From a bacterium (GTDB taxonomy: Bacteria; Vulcanimicrobiota; Xenobia; Xenobiales; Xenobiaceae), in NCBI GenBank assembly GCA_022839105.1, contig JALHDH010000021.1, positions 1 to 57,099 of the forward strand: a stretch of DNA of 57,099 bases. Direction: 5' to 3'. Below the pieces are notes generated by a model. It ran no database searches, was not told where the DNA came from, and saw only the letters and a program-made list of their open reading frames with translations. Position 1 is the first letter of the stretch; each line of letters starts with the position of its first letter. This document shows, piece by piece, positions 24,730 to 33,027 of the stretch. The translations under genes and the position numbers were made by a program.

Positions 24730-25206
24730 TCAGGCGGGCGCCTGGAGGTCGACGAACTCGACCTGGATCGAGCCCCCCTCGAGGCGCAACCGGGCCAGGC
24801 AGACGGGAAGGTTTCCGCGTCGGGGGCCGGCGCTTCCGGGGTTGAGATAGAGCACCCCGTCGCGGTGCTCCTGGTCGGGGGTGTGGGTGTGACCGAAGAC
24901 GACGACCTGGTTCCCGGGGGGAACCCTGGACGGAGGCTGCGGGATGTGGGTCATGTAGATCGAGAGGTCTCGGGCCGTCACGACGGTGCTGACGGGGAGC
25001 CTCCCGGCCCAGGGCCCGCTGTCGCAGTTGCCCCGGACCGCGCTCAGCGGAGCCAGGGCCCTCAACTCGTCGAGGATCCCCGGATCCCCGACGTCGCCCG
25101 CGTGCAGGATCAGGTCACACCCCTGCAGCGCCTGCAGGGCGCGGGCGCGTAGCAGCCCGTGGGTGTCGGAGATCACTCCGATCAGGAAGGGTCCGGTTCC
25201 ACTCAT
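24730..25206 (-). CDS. YfcE/MJ0936-type metallophosphoesterase
   Basis: The 158-residue product is a small calcineurin-fold phosphoesterase. Metal-binding motifs run in order: ISDTHG (near residue 13), HAGDVGD (near 35), RGNCD (near 59), THIP (near 86) and FGHTH (near 105). Homologues act as phosphodiesterases on small substrates, usually with Mn2+; the physiological substrate is not known. It is divergent from the TSUP gene, with 136 bases between their starts. Confidence 0.88.
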   Translation of the reverse strand: MSGTGPFLIGVISDTHGLLRARALQALQGCDLILHAGDVGDPGILDELRALAPLSAVRGNCDSGPWAGRLPVSTVVTARDLSIYMTHIPQPPSRVPPGNQVVVFGHTHTPDQEHRDGVLYLNPGSAGPRRGNLPVCLARLRLEGGSIQVEFVDLQAPA

Positions 25207-25342
25207 CGCGCGCTGTTTTCCGAGCCCCGGGCAGAATCCCTCCGAGACCGGGGATTCCACCCGGTTCGCGGAATCGGCCTGTCCACTGGGGGCGGGCCCT
25301 GCTGGGGGAGGCGCGCCCGGCCGGAAGGCGAAGCCGGGAGGC

Positions 25343-26110
25343 GTGTCCGAGTTCCTGTTGCCTGGGAAGGCTCTCGTGGCCCTGGCCGCCGGCTTCGGCG
25401 GCGGGGTCCTGAACACCCTGGCCGGCGGGGGCACCAACCTGACCTTTCCCGCGCTGCTCTGGCTGGGGGTGGACCCCGTTCGAGCCAGCTCCACCAGCAC
25501 CGTGTGCCTGTGGCTGGGGCAGGCCTTGGGGGCCCTGGCCTACCGCGGGCAGCTCGCCTCGACCCCGCGCGTCTGGTTTTTCTTCAGCGTGCCCGCCTTG
25601 TTGGGCGGTTGGCTGGGCGGCTGGCTCTTGATCCAGACCCCGGGCGAGACCTTCCGGGTCCTGGTCCCCTACCTGGTCCTGGGCGGCTCGCTCCTGCTGG
25701 CCCTCGAGCCCTGGTTGCGCCGTCGGGTTCGGGTCGGCGAACACCATCGGGCCCGGTGGGCCTGGCGCCTGGGCGGGGCGGGGATCATCCTGGCGGTCTC
25801 GGTGTACGGGGGATACTACGGCGCCGGGATGGGCTTCTTGATGCTGGCGGCCCTGGGGCTTCTGGGGGTGGGCAGCCTGCAGCGGGCCAACGCCTTGAAG
25901 AACCTTTTCGGGGCCCTGTTGAACCTGGCTGCCATCGTCTTCTTCCTGGCCGTGGGGGCCGTGGCCTGGGACCTGGTGGGCTTCATGATGCTGGGGGCCG
26001 CCCTGGGAGGCTATCTCGGAGGACGGGTGGCCGGGCGGATCCCTGAGGGCCCGCTTCGCCTGCTGATCGTGGGCCTGGGGCTGGGGGTCGGGGTCCTGCT
26101 GCTGTTTTAG
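25343..26110 (+). CDS. TSUP-family membrane permease (TauE/SafE type)
   Basis: The about 255-residue product has seven to eight hydrophobic helices. The N-terminal helix carries the family GGVLNTLAGGGTNLTFPALLW, which is the TSUP hallmark (GxxNxxAGGGG-like). A second internal repeat is seen at AGIILAVSVYGGYYGAGMGFL, also typical. Family members export or import sulfite, sulfoacetate or other organosulfur anions. Substrate is unknown. The start is uncertain: GTG at 25343 has GGGAGG only one base before it, while a TTG at 25358 lies further downstream. glnS follows after about 90 bases. Confidence 0.82.
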   Translation: MSEFLLPGKALVALAAGFGGGVLNTLAGGGTNLTFPALLWLGVDPVRASSTSTVCLWLGQALGALAYRGQLASTPRVWFFFSVPALLGGWLGGWLLIQTPGETFRVLVPYLVLGGSLLLALEPWLRRRVRVGEHHRARWAWRLGGAGIILAVSVYGGYYGAGMGFLMLAALGLLGVGSLQRANALKNLFGALLNLAAIVFFLAVGAVAWDLVGFMMLGAALGGYLGGRVAGRIPEGPLRLLIVGLGLGVGVLLLF

Positions 26111-26198
26111 GAGGAATGGCCCTGGCCTGGCGGAACCCCCCTCTTTACGTCCGGGCCGGAGGGCCCGGACCCATCTTTTCAGGATCGAGTCCATCCAG

Positions 26199-27913
26199 AT
26201 GAGCCTCCAGAACCCCGAGCACGAGACCCCCGGCGTCTCGCCCCACGCCACCAACTTCATCCGCAACATCCTCGACGAGGACCTGGCCACGGGCAAGCAC
26301 CAGACCGTGGTGACCCGGTTCCCGCCCGAGAGCCCAACGGCTACCTGCACATCGGGCATGCCAAGTCGATCTGCCTGAACTTCGGCCTGGCCCGGGACTA
26401 CCAGGGGCGTTGTCATCTGCGCTTCGACGACACCAACCCCGAGAAGGAGGAGCTGGAATACATCCAGTCCATCGAGCGGGACGTCAGGTGGCTGGGCTTC
26501 GATTGGGGAGAGCACAAGTACCACGCCTCGGATTACTTCGAGCAGCTCTACGCCTGCGCCGAGGAGCTGATCCGCCGCGGGAAGGCCTACGTGGACGACG
26601 CCTCGGCCGAGGAGATCCGCCAGCGCCGCGGGACCTTGACCGAACCCGGCCAGGACAGCCCCTTCCGCAACCGCTCGGTGGAGGAGAACCTCGACCTCTT
26701 CCGGCGCATGAGGGCGGGCGAGTTCCCTGACGGCTCGCGGGTCCTGCGGGCGAAGATCGACATGGCCCACCCCAACATGGTCATGCGCGACCCCACGCTG
26801 TACCGGATCCGCCGCCAGACCCATCCGCACACCGGCGACAAGTGGGTGATCTACCCGATGTACGACTTCACCCACTGTCTCTCGGATTCCATCGAAGGCA
26901 TCACCCACTCGTTGTGCACCTTGGAGTTCGAGAACAATCGGCCCCTGTACGACTGGGTCCTGGACGAGCTGGAGTGCCCCTGCCATCCGCGGCAGATCGA
27001 GTTCGCCCGCCTGAACCTCGAGTCCACCATCGTCAGCAAGCGCAAGCTGCTGCAACTGGTCCGCGAGAAGCACGTCTCGGGTTGGGATGACCCGCGCATG
27101 CCGACCCTGGCGGGCATGCGGCGCCGGGGCTACACCCCCGAGTCCATCCGCCTCTTCGCCGAGCGGATCGGGATCAGCAAGGCTGAGACCTGGATTCCCT
27201 TCTCGGTCTTCGAGGAGGCCGTCCGCGACGACCTCAACCCCCGGGCCCCTCGGGTCATGGGTGTCCTGCGCCCTCTGCGCCTGGTGATCGAGAACTATCC
27301 CGAGGACCAGGTCGAAGAGTTCGAAGCCCCCTTCTTCCCGGATGACCCTCCGCGGATGGGCTCCCGGAAGGTGCCCTTCTCGCGCGTGGTGTACATCGAG
27401 TCGGAGGATTTCTGCGAAGAGCCTCCCCCGAAGTTCTTCCGGCTGGCTCCTGGCCGCGAGGTGCGCCTGCGTCGGGCCTATATCGTGAAGTGCGTCGGGG
27501 TGGTGAAGGACGAGTCCGGCCAGGTCGTGGAGGTGCGCTGCACCTACGATCCCGATTCGCGCGGCGGGGACCCCAAGGATGGCCGGAAGATCAAGGGCAC
27601 CCTGCACTGGGTCTCGGCCCAGCACTCGGTTCCCGCCGAGGTGCGCCTGTATGACCGGCTCTTCGCCGTGGATCGTCCGGGCACGACCGAGGGCGTGGAC
27701 TTCCTGGACGAGTTGAATCCGAACTCACTGGTCGCCCTGGAGGACTCGCGGGTGGAGCCTGGCCTGCTGGGGGTCGAGCCTGGGCGCTTCCTGCAGTTCG
27801 AGAGGCAGGGCTACTTCTCGGTGGATCCGGATTCCACGGCTTCGCGGCCGGTCTTCAACCGCATCGTCACCCTGAAGGACACCTGGGCGAAGATCATGCA
27901 GAAGGCCCGGTAG
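26199..27913 (+). CDS. glnS: Glutaminyl-tRNA synthetase, with an apparent 2-base frameshift near 26330
   Basis: Allowing for the shift the product is about 570 residues, the usual GlnRS size, and charges tRNA-Gln with glutamine. From the ATG at 26199 the reading frame encodes a normal GlnRS N-terminus to RFPPE. It then reads out of frame, and would stop near 26370, unless two bases (AG at about 26329-26332) are removed. After that PNGYLHIGHAK, the class I HIGH region, follows in the correct frame. The downstream part is intact to the end and includes IVSKRKL, the KMSKS-equivalent loop. An intact remainder argues for a recent mutation or an assembly error in a GAGAG dinucleotide run. A strong terminator follows. 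Confidence 0.85.
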
Positions 27914-27939
27914 CCCCGGCAAGCCATCCGCCCTCAAAG

Positions 27940-27976
27940 ACCGCGCCCCGTTCGGCAAAGCCGAACGGGGCGCGGT
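27940..27976 (+). terminator. Strong intrinsic terminator of glnS
   Basis: A perfect 17-bp stem (ACCGCGCCCCGTTCGGC) with an AAA loop is followed by TTCTTCTTCC. It also lies 31 bases past the end of mmdB on the opposite strand, where the minus strand continues with TCTTTGA, so it may serve both genes. Confidence 0.9.
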
Positions 27977-28007
27977 TCTTCTTCCTCCAGAGGTTCTCCC
28001 GAGGGCC

Positions 28008-29177
28008 TCAACCCAGCATCGAGAGCAGCACACCGGCTCCCACCGCCGAGCCGATGACACCCGCCACGTTGGGTGCCATGGCGTCGTTGATCAGGTAGTT
28101 CTGGGGGTCCTCTTCCTGGGCCACCATGTGCGAGACCCGGGCTGCGGCCGGCACGGCCGAGACCCCTGCCGAGCCCAGCAGCGGATTGATCTTGTCCTTG
28201 GAGAAGAGGTTCATGAGCTTGGCGAAGAGCACACCGCTGGCCGTCGCGATGGCGAAGGAGAGGGCGCCCATGGCGAAGATGGCCAGGGATTGGGGGCGCA
28301 GAAAGGTGTCGGCCTGGGTACTGGCCCCGACGGTGAAGCCCAGGAGGATCGTGACGATGTCGACCATGGAGCCCCGAGCCGTGCGGGCCAGGCGCTCGGT
28401 CACCCCACTCTCCTTCAGGATGTTGCCGAAGAAGAGCATGCCCAGCAGCGGGAGGGCACCCGGGGCGATGAAGGAACACACCGCCAGGCCGACGATGGGA
28501 AAGAGGAGCTTCTGCAGTGGGGTGGCCGCAGGGGCCGGTTTCATGCGGATCAGGCGCTCTTCCCGGGTGGTCAGCAAGCGCATGATGGGCGGTTGGATCA
28601 CCGGCACCAGGGCCATGTAGGAGTAGGCCGAGATGGTGATGGCCCCCAGCAGGTCGGGGGCCAGCTTCGAGGTCAGGAAGATGGCCGTGGGCCCGTCGGC
28701 ACCCCCGATGATGGCGATCGAGCCCGCCGCTTTGAGCAGGCGCTCGGGATTCGCCGGGTCCATCAGTCCGAGCCAGGGGAACTCGCTGCCGATCAGCACG
28801 GCGGTGATCAGGGTGCCGAAGATGCCGACCTGGGCGGCGGCTCCCAGCAGCATCAGTTTTGGGCGACTGATCAGCGACGAGAAGTCGGTCATGGCGCCGA
28901 TACCCAGGAAGATCAAGGGGGGGTAGACCCCCTTGACGACGCCCCAGTACAGGAAGTTCAGGACGCTTCCGTGCTCGTAGATGCCGATTTCGTTGCCCAG
29001 TTGGAAGGGGATGTTGCCAACCAGGATGCCGAAACCGATGGGCACCAGGAGCATGGGCTCGAAGCCCTTCCGGATGGCCAGGAAGATGAAGAACAGGCCC
29101 ACACAGATCATGGCCACGTGGCCGATCGTCAGGTTGGCGAACCCGGTCGAGGCCCAGAAACGGACGGCTTCATCCAT
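28008..29177 (-). CDS. mmdB: Na+-transporting methylmalonyl-CoA decarboxylase, beta (membrane) subunit
   Basis: The 389-residue product is a polytopic membrane protein of the OadB/MmdB/GcdB family. This subunit couples decarboxylation of carboxybiotin to export of about two Na+ ions. Family landmarks are GFGILVGNIPF near residue 52, FSSLISRPKLMLLGAAAQ, and IGGADGPTAIFLTSKLAP with the conserved Asp of the ion site. LPLLGMLFFGNILKESGV is also present. It is the last gene of a tight operon (mmdA-D-C-B, gaps of 6 to 13 bases or overlap), the order known in Propionigenium and Veillonella. The ATG has no strong ribosome site, so coupling to mmdC is likely. Confidence 0.93.
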   Translation of the reverse strand: MDEAVRFWASTGFANLTIGHVAMICVGLFFIFLAIRKGFEPMLLVPIGFGILVGNIPFQLGNEIGIYEHGSVLNFLYWGVVKGVYPPLIFLGIGAMTDFSSLISRPKLMLLGAAAQVGIFGTLITAVLIGSEFPWLGLMDPANPERLLKAAGSIAIIGGADGPTAIFLTSKLAPDLLGAITISAYSYMALVPVIQPPIMRLLTTREERLIRMKPAPAATPLQKLLFPIVGLAVCSFIAPGALPLLGMLFFGNILKESGVTERLARTARGSMVDIVTILLGFTVGASTQADTFLRPQSLAIFAMGALSFAIATASGVLFAKLMNLFSKDKINPLLGSAGVSAVPAAARVSHMVAQEEDPQNYLINDAMAPNVAGVIGSAVGAGVLLSMLG

Positions 29178-29183
29178 GGCGGC

Positions 29184-29585
29184 CTACTCGAACTTGACCA
29201 GGGGTTGGCCCTGCAGCACGTGGTCGCCCGCCTTGACCAGGACCTGGGCGATCCGGCCTTCCGTGGGTGAACTCACGTTGGTGTTCATCTTCATCGCTTC
29301 GATGATCAGGAGGGGTTGGTTCTTGGTGACGGTGCTCCCCGTCTCCACCTTGACCTCGACCACGATCCCGGCGATGGGCGAGTCGACGACTCCACCCGGG
29401 CCCGCGGCGACCGGGTGGGGGGCCGTCGGCGGGGGCATCGGACGGGGGGGAGGAGGGGCCGCGGGTTGCGCCTGAAGGCTGGTCGCCGCGTAGCCGTAGG
29501 AGGTTCCGGGCTGTTCGTCGTCCTCGATCATCTCGACCTCGACGTCGTAGCAGACTCCGTTGACAGTGACGCGCATCTTCTTCAC
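29184..29585 (-). CDS. mmdC: Biotin carrier subunit (gamma) of methylmalonyl-CoA decarboxylase
   Basis: The 133-residue product has a short beta-rich N-terminus, a Pro/Ala-rich linker (about residues 35-60) and a C-terminal biotinyl domain. The biotinylated lysine lies in EAMKMNTNV (about residue 101), and GDHVLQGQPLVKFE closes the barrel. It carries CO2 from the alpha subunit to the beta subunit. AAGGAG lies 8 bases before the GTG start; an ATG 9 bases further is an alternative. It sits between mmdD and mmdB. Confidence 0.93.
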   Translation of the reverse strand: MKKMRVTVNGVCYDVEVEMIEDDEQPGTSYGYAATSLQAQPAAPPPPRPMPPPTAPHPVAAGPGGVVDSPIAGIVVEVKVETGSTVTKNQPLLIIEAMKMNTNVSSPTEGRIAQVLVKAGDHVLQGQPLVKFE

Positions 29586-29598
29586 GGATAGGACTCCT

Positions 29599-29946
29599 TC
29601 AGCGAAGCCGGTGAGAGGCCATGATGCTGAGCCGGCCCTCGCGGGACCAGGTCGCTTCCGGGGCTCCCCGGCGATATCGAATGTGGTGGATCCGGGTGTG
29701 CTCGCCCAGTGAGGCGGACAGGGCCGCGCTGATGGCGGCCACGACCTCAGGGCTGATCCCGGACTCGACGGTCGGTCCCTGGTCTGCGGGGCTCTCGGCG
29801 GCCTTTGAGGTCGGTCTCCAGGTCTCCAGTTTCTGGAAGAGCCAGACGGCACCCGCGACCAGGCTCAGGGCCATGAAGACCACGGTGACTCCGAAACAGG
29901 TGAGTCTCCAGGCAATGGCCAGGTCGTGCAGGGCAGGGTCGCTCAC
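29599..29946 (-). CDS. mmdD: Small membrane-anchor subunit (OadG/MmdD-like) of the decarboxylase
   Basis: The 115-residue product has one N-terminal membrane helix (LTCFGVTVVFMALSLVAGAVW, residues 15-35) and a soluble C-terminal domain. The tail SPEVVAAISAALSASLG and a basic RIHHIRYRR segment follow the OadG/MmdD pattern, which holds the alpha and gamma subunits to the membrane. The start is GTG and overlaps the mmdA stop by 4 bases. Its position between mmdA and mmdC is the clearest support, because the sequence itself is divergent. Confidence 0.78.
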   Translation of the reverse strand: MSDPALHDLAIAWRLTCFGVTVVFMALSLVAGAVWLFQKLETWRPTSKAAESPADQGPTVESGISPEVVAAISAALSASLGEHTRIHHIRYRRGAPEATWSREGRLSIMASHRLR

Positions 29947-31493
29947 AGCGGGATCAATCCGTGCTTCTTCTGGGGCCTGGTCTCGCGCTTGGTGCGCAGG
30001 GATTCCAGGGCCAGACTGATGTAGCGGCGGGTATCGCCGGGCTCGATCACATCGTCGATCAGGTTGCGTCCGGCGCCCAGGAAGGGCGAAGCGAACGTCT
30101 CGCGATACTCCTCGACGAAGCGCTGCTTGGTCTCCTCGGGGTTCTCAGCCTTCTTCAAGGTCTGGCGATGGATGATGTTGACGGCTCCCTCGGCCCCCAT
30201 CACGGCGATCTCCGCAGTGGGCCAGGCGGCCACCCGATCCGCGCCCAACTCCTTGCCGCTCATGGCCAGGTAGGCTCCGCCGTAGGCCTTGCGCAGGATG
30301 AGGGTGATCTTGGGAACCGTGGCCGCCGAGTAGGCGAAGAGGATCTTGGCGCCGTGTCGGATGATCCCGCCGTACTCCTGACGGATCCCGGGCAGGAAGC
30401 CCGGCACGTCCACCAGGGTCACGATGGGGATGTTGAAGGCGTTGCAGAAGCGGACCATCTTGGCCAACTTATCCGAGGCGTCGATGTCCAGGCAACCTCC
30501 CATCACGTTGGGCTGGTTGGCCATGATCCCCACCGTGCGGCCGTTGATTCGGCCCAGGCCGACCACCACGTTGGCGGCGAAGTGCTCCTGGACCTCCAGG
30601 AAGTCGCCGGCATCCACGATGCGTCGGATCACGTCCCGGACGTCATAGGGATTGCGCGGGTTGTCCGGGATGACCCGATCCAGGAGGGGATCGTAGGCGA
30701 AGGTCAGCGAGCCGTCACTGAGATCTGGAGGATCCTCGGTGTTGTTCGCCGGCAGGAAGCTCAGGAGCTTCTTGCAGATGGCGATGGCGTGGGCGTCGTC
30801 GGAGGCCACGAAGTGCACCACGCCGCTGTAGTGCATCTGGGCGTGAACCCCGCCCAGCTCCTCGTCGGAGATGTCCTCGCCGGTCACCTCCTTGATCACC
30901 TGGGGTCCGGTGATGAAGAGCTTGCCGGTCTTCTGGACCATGATGATGAAGTCGGTCAGGGCCGGCGAGTAGGCGGCGCCCCCGGCGCAGGGGCCGGCCA
31001 CGATCGAGATCTGGGGCACGACCCCCGAGAGCTGAACGTTGCGGAAGAAGATGCGACCGTACCCCGAGAGGGCGTCGATGCCTTCCTGGATGCGGGCTCC
31101 GCCGCTGTCGTTGATGAAGACGAAGGGGGCTCCGCACTTCAGCGAGAGGTCCATCATCTGGCAGATCTTGTCGGCGTGCATCTCGCCCACCGTGCCGCCG
31201 GCCACGGTGAAATCCTGGGAGGCCGCGAAGACCTGACGTCCTTCGACGGCGCCGGCCATGCACACCACGCCTTCGGCGGGCAGTTCCTTGCCCTCCATTC
31301 CGAATGAGGTGCAGCGGTGCCGGGCGTACAGGAAGAACTCCTGGGAGGTCTCGGGATCGAAGAGCAGTCCCAGGCGCTCCCGTGCGGTGCTCTTGCCGGC
31401 GGCCCGCTGTTTGGCGATGCGGGCTTCGCCGCCGCCCTGGCGCAGGCGCTCTCGGGTCTTGCGCAGGCCTTCGATTCTGTCTTGGGTGCTCAT
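29943..31493 (-). CDS. mmdA: Methylmalonyl-CoA decarboxylase alpha subunit (carboxyltransferase)
   Basis: The 516-residue product belongs to the acyl-CoA carboxyltransferase family (propionyl-CoA carboxylase beta type). It transfers the carboxyl of methylmalonyl-CoA to enzyme-bound biotin, releasing propionyl-CoA. Oxyanion-hole motifs are present: INDSGGARIQEG near residue 129 and GPCAGGAAYSPALTD near residue 168, with VDVPGFLPGIRQEYGGIIRHGAK near 390. The downstream membrane, anchor and biotin subunits indicate a decarboxylase pump and not a carboxylase. GGGAG lies 6 bases before the ATG. A glutaconyl-CoA or oxaloacetate-type pump is less likely on length and motif. Confidence 0.9.
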   Translation of the reverse strand: MSTQDRIEGLRKTRERLRQGGGEARIAKQRAAGKSTARERLGLLFDPETSQEFFLYARHRCTSFGMEGKELPAEGVVCMAGAVEGRQVFAASQDFTVAGGTVGEMHADKICQMMDLSLKCGAPFVFINDSGGARIQEGIDALSGYGRIFFRNVQLSGVVPQISIVAGPCAGGAAYSPALTDFIIMVQKTGKLFITGPQVIKEVTGEDISDEELGGVHAQMHYSGVVHFVASDDAHAIAICKKLLSFLPANNTEDPPDLSDGSLTFAYDPLLDRVIPDNPRNPYDVRDVIRRIVDAGDFLEVQEHFAANVVVGLGRINGRTVGIMANQPNVMGGCLDIDASDKLAKMVRFCNAFNIPIVTLVDVPGFLPGIRQEYGGIIRHGAKILFAYSAATVPKITLILRKAYGGAYLAMSGKELGADRVAAWPTAEIAVMGAEGAVNIIHRQTLKKAENPEETKQRFVEEYRETFASPFLGAGRNLIDDVIEPGDTRRYISLALESLRTKRETRPQKKHGLIPL

Positions 31494-31704
31494 GGTTGGC
31501 TCCCGGTCTTGGGATGGGGTTCCCCGAACAGGAATCGGGGGGGGCGCACGATCTCGCGCTGGAGAAAAAGCGCCGGAGTGCAGACGGTCCTTCCGCGTCG
31601 GGGGCATCCTACCCTTCCCCGGACCGGAACAGGTATGATCCGGGTCACACCAGGGGATTGGCCCGGCAGGAGACGGCCTTGGACCCCGAAGAGCGTCAGC
31701 CGAC

Positions 31705-33027
31705 ATGTTCCGGAATCGAAGTCTTCCTTCTGAATCCCCGACCCGCGACGCTTGCTCCCCAATGGATGAAGCCCTGGCATGCCAGGACTTCCGGCGGTTC
31801 AGCGCGAGGTGGTTCCAGGCATGGGGCCTGGTCTTGTTCCTTCTGGCCATTCCTGGCCTGCATGGGGTGGCCCTGGGGTGGGATCCGGTCCTGCGCGGGG
31901 TCAATGACGCCGGAGGGGAATTCATCCCCCTGCCCCTCCCCGAAGACCACCCGCTGGAGTTCTCCTCTCCCCGAACATTGGAATACGTCGCTTCGAAGGG
32001 GCTCGGGCTGATTCGACTGCCCTTTGCCTGGGAGCACATGCAGCCGGTTCCCGGCGGGCCCTTGGATCCGCAGGCCGTGGCCTCGCTGCGGAACTATCTC
32101 GAGGAGGCCGACCGGCTTGGTCTGAGGGTCATCCCCGACCTGCACAACTACGCGCGTTTCACCCGGGTCGGTCCGGAGGGCCGTCTCCAGACTCTCGTGG
32201 TCGGGGACCCGCGATTCCCCGCCGACTTCCTGGCCGACTTCTGGCGGCGCATGGCCGAGGCCTTCCGGGAGGCTCCGGCCATCTATGCCTGGGGCCTGAT
32301 GAATGAGCCTCACGACATCGTGACCCGGCAGTGGGAAAAGGCCTCCCAGGAGGCCGTCACGGCCATCCGCTCGACGGGAGATCGCCGCTGGATCCTGGTG
32401 CCGGGAAGCAACTGGTCGGCCGCCCACATCTGGGTGATGTGTCACGGCCACGAGGCCTGGATCCGCGATCCCCTCGGGCGGGTCGCCTACGAGGCCCACT
32501 GCTATCTCAACGCCGCCCCTTCCTTCGGGCTCTCCTACGAGCAGGAACTGGCCCTGGATCCCGATCTCGAGGACCGGGCCCGGCGGCGCCTGCAGGTCTT
32601 CGTGGACTGGTGCGACTTCAACGGAGTCCCGGGCTTCATCGGCGAGTTCGGTTGCCCGGCCGAGCCCGGTTGGCTGGCCCTTCTGGAGCGTCTGCTGGGC
32701 GAGATGGATCGCCACCGCCTCCCGGGGACGGCCTGGGCCCTGGGCGAGAAATGGCCCGCGGACTATCGCCTGAGCCTGCATCCCGACCCGGTCTCCGGGG
32801 CGGATCGCCCCCAGATGAAGGTCCTGCTCCGACATCCGGGGGGCAGGACCCTGAGCCTCTGGGGAGACTTCTTCCGGGGGTATCGGCTGTACTCCATGCG
32901 GGCCATCCATCAGTCGCGCCCCGTCCGTCAGGCCTGGCGCGACCTGCGCCGGGAGTGGCTGCCGCGGCTCAGGGAGTCCTTTCGGCCCGGAGGGCCGCCC
33001 GGCGATTCCGCAGAACCGGCTCGGTGA
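31705..33027 (+). CDS. Glycoside hydrolase family 5 (cellulase-like)
   Basis: The up to 440-residue product has a hydrophobic signal or anchor (GLVLFLLAIPGLHGVALG, about residues 41-58), then a GH5 barrel. The acid/base Glu is in GLMNEPHD and the nucleophile Glu in FIGEFGCP. The upstream RLPFAWEHMQP and LHNYARF motifs also match GH5. The family hydrolyses beta-1,4-glucans, mannans and related polymers; the substrate here is unknown. An alternative ATG at 31762 would shorten the N-terminus before the signal. The 3' end overlaps the convergent sulfatase-type gene by 59 bases. Confidence 0.85.
   Translation: MFRNRSLPSESPTRDACSPMDEALACQDFRRFSARWFQAWGLVLFLLAIPGLHGVALGWDPVLRGVNDAGGEFIPLPLPEDHPLEFSSPRTLEYVASKGLGLIRLPFAWEHMQPVPGGPLDPQAVASLRNYLEEADRLGLRVIPDLHNYARFTRVGPEGRLQTLVVGDPRFPADFLADFWRRMAEAFREAPAIYAWGLMNEPHDIVTRQWEKASQEAVTAIRSTGDRRWILVPGSNWSAAHIWVMCHGHEAWIRDPLGRVAYEAHCYLNAAPSFGLSYEQELALDPDLEDRARRRLQVFVDWCDFNGVPGFIGEFGCPAEPGWLALLERLLGEMDRHRLPGTAWALGEKWPADYRLSLHPDPVSGADRPQMKVLLRHPGGRTLSLWGDFFRGYRLYSMRAIHQSRPVRQAWRDLRREWLPRLRESFRPGGPPGDSAEPAR

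Noticed and set aside
26591..27913. Treating the downstream part of glnS as a separate gene with its own ATG
   Set aside because: The reading frame continues upstream through the HIGH motif and joins the N-terminal part after a 2-base correction; the ATG at 26591 lies inside the catalytic domain.
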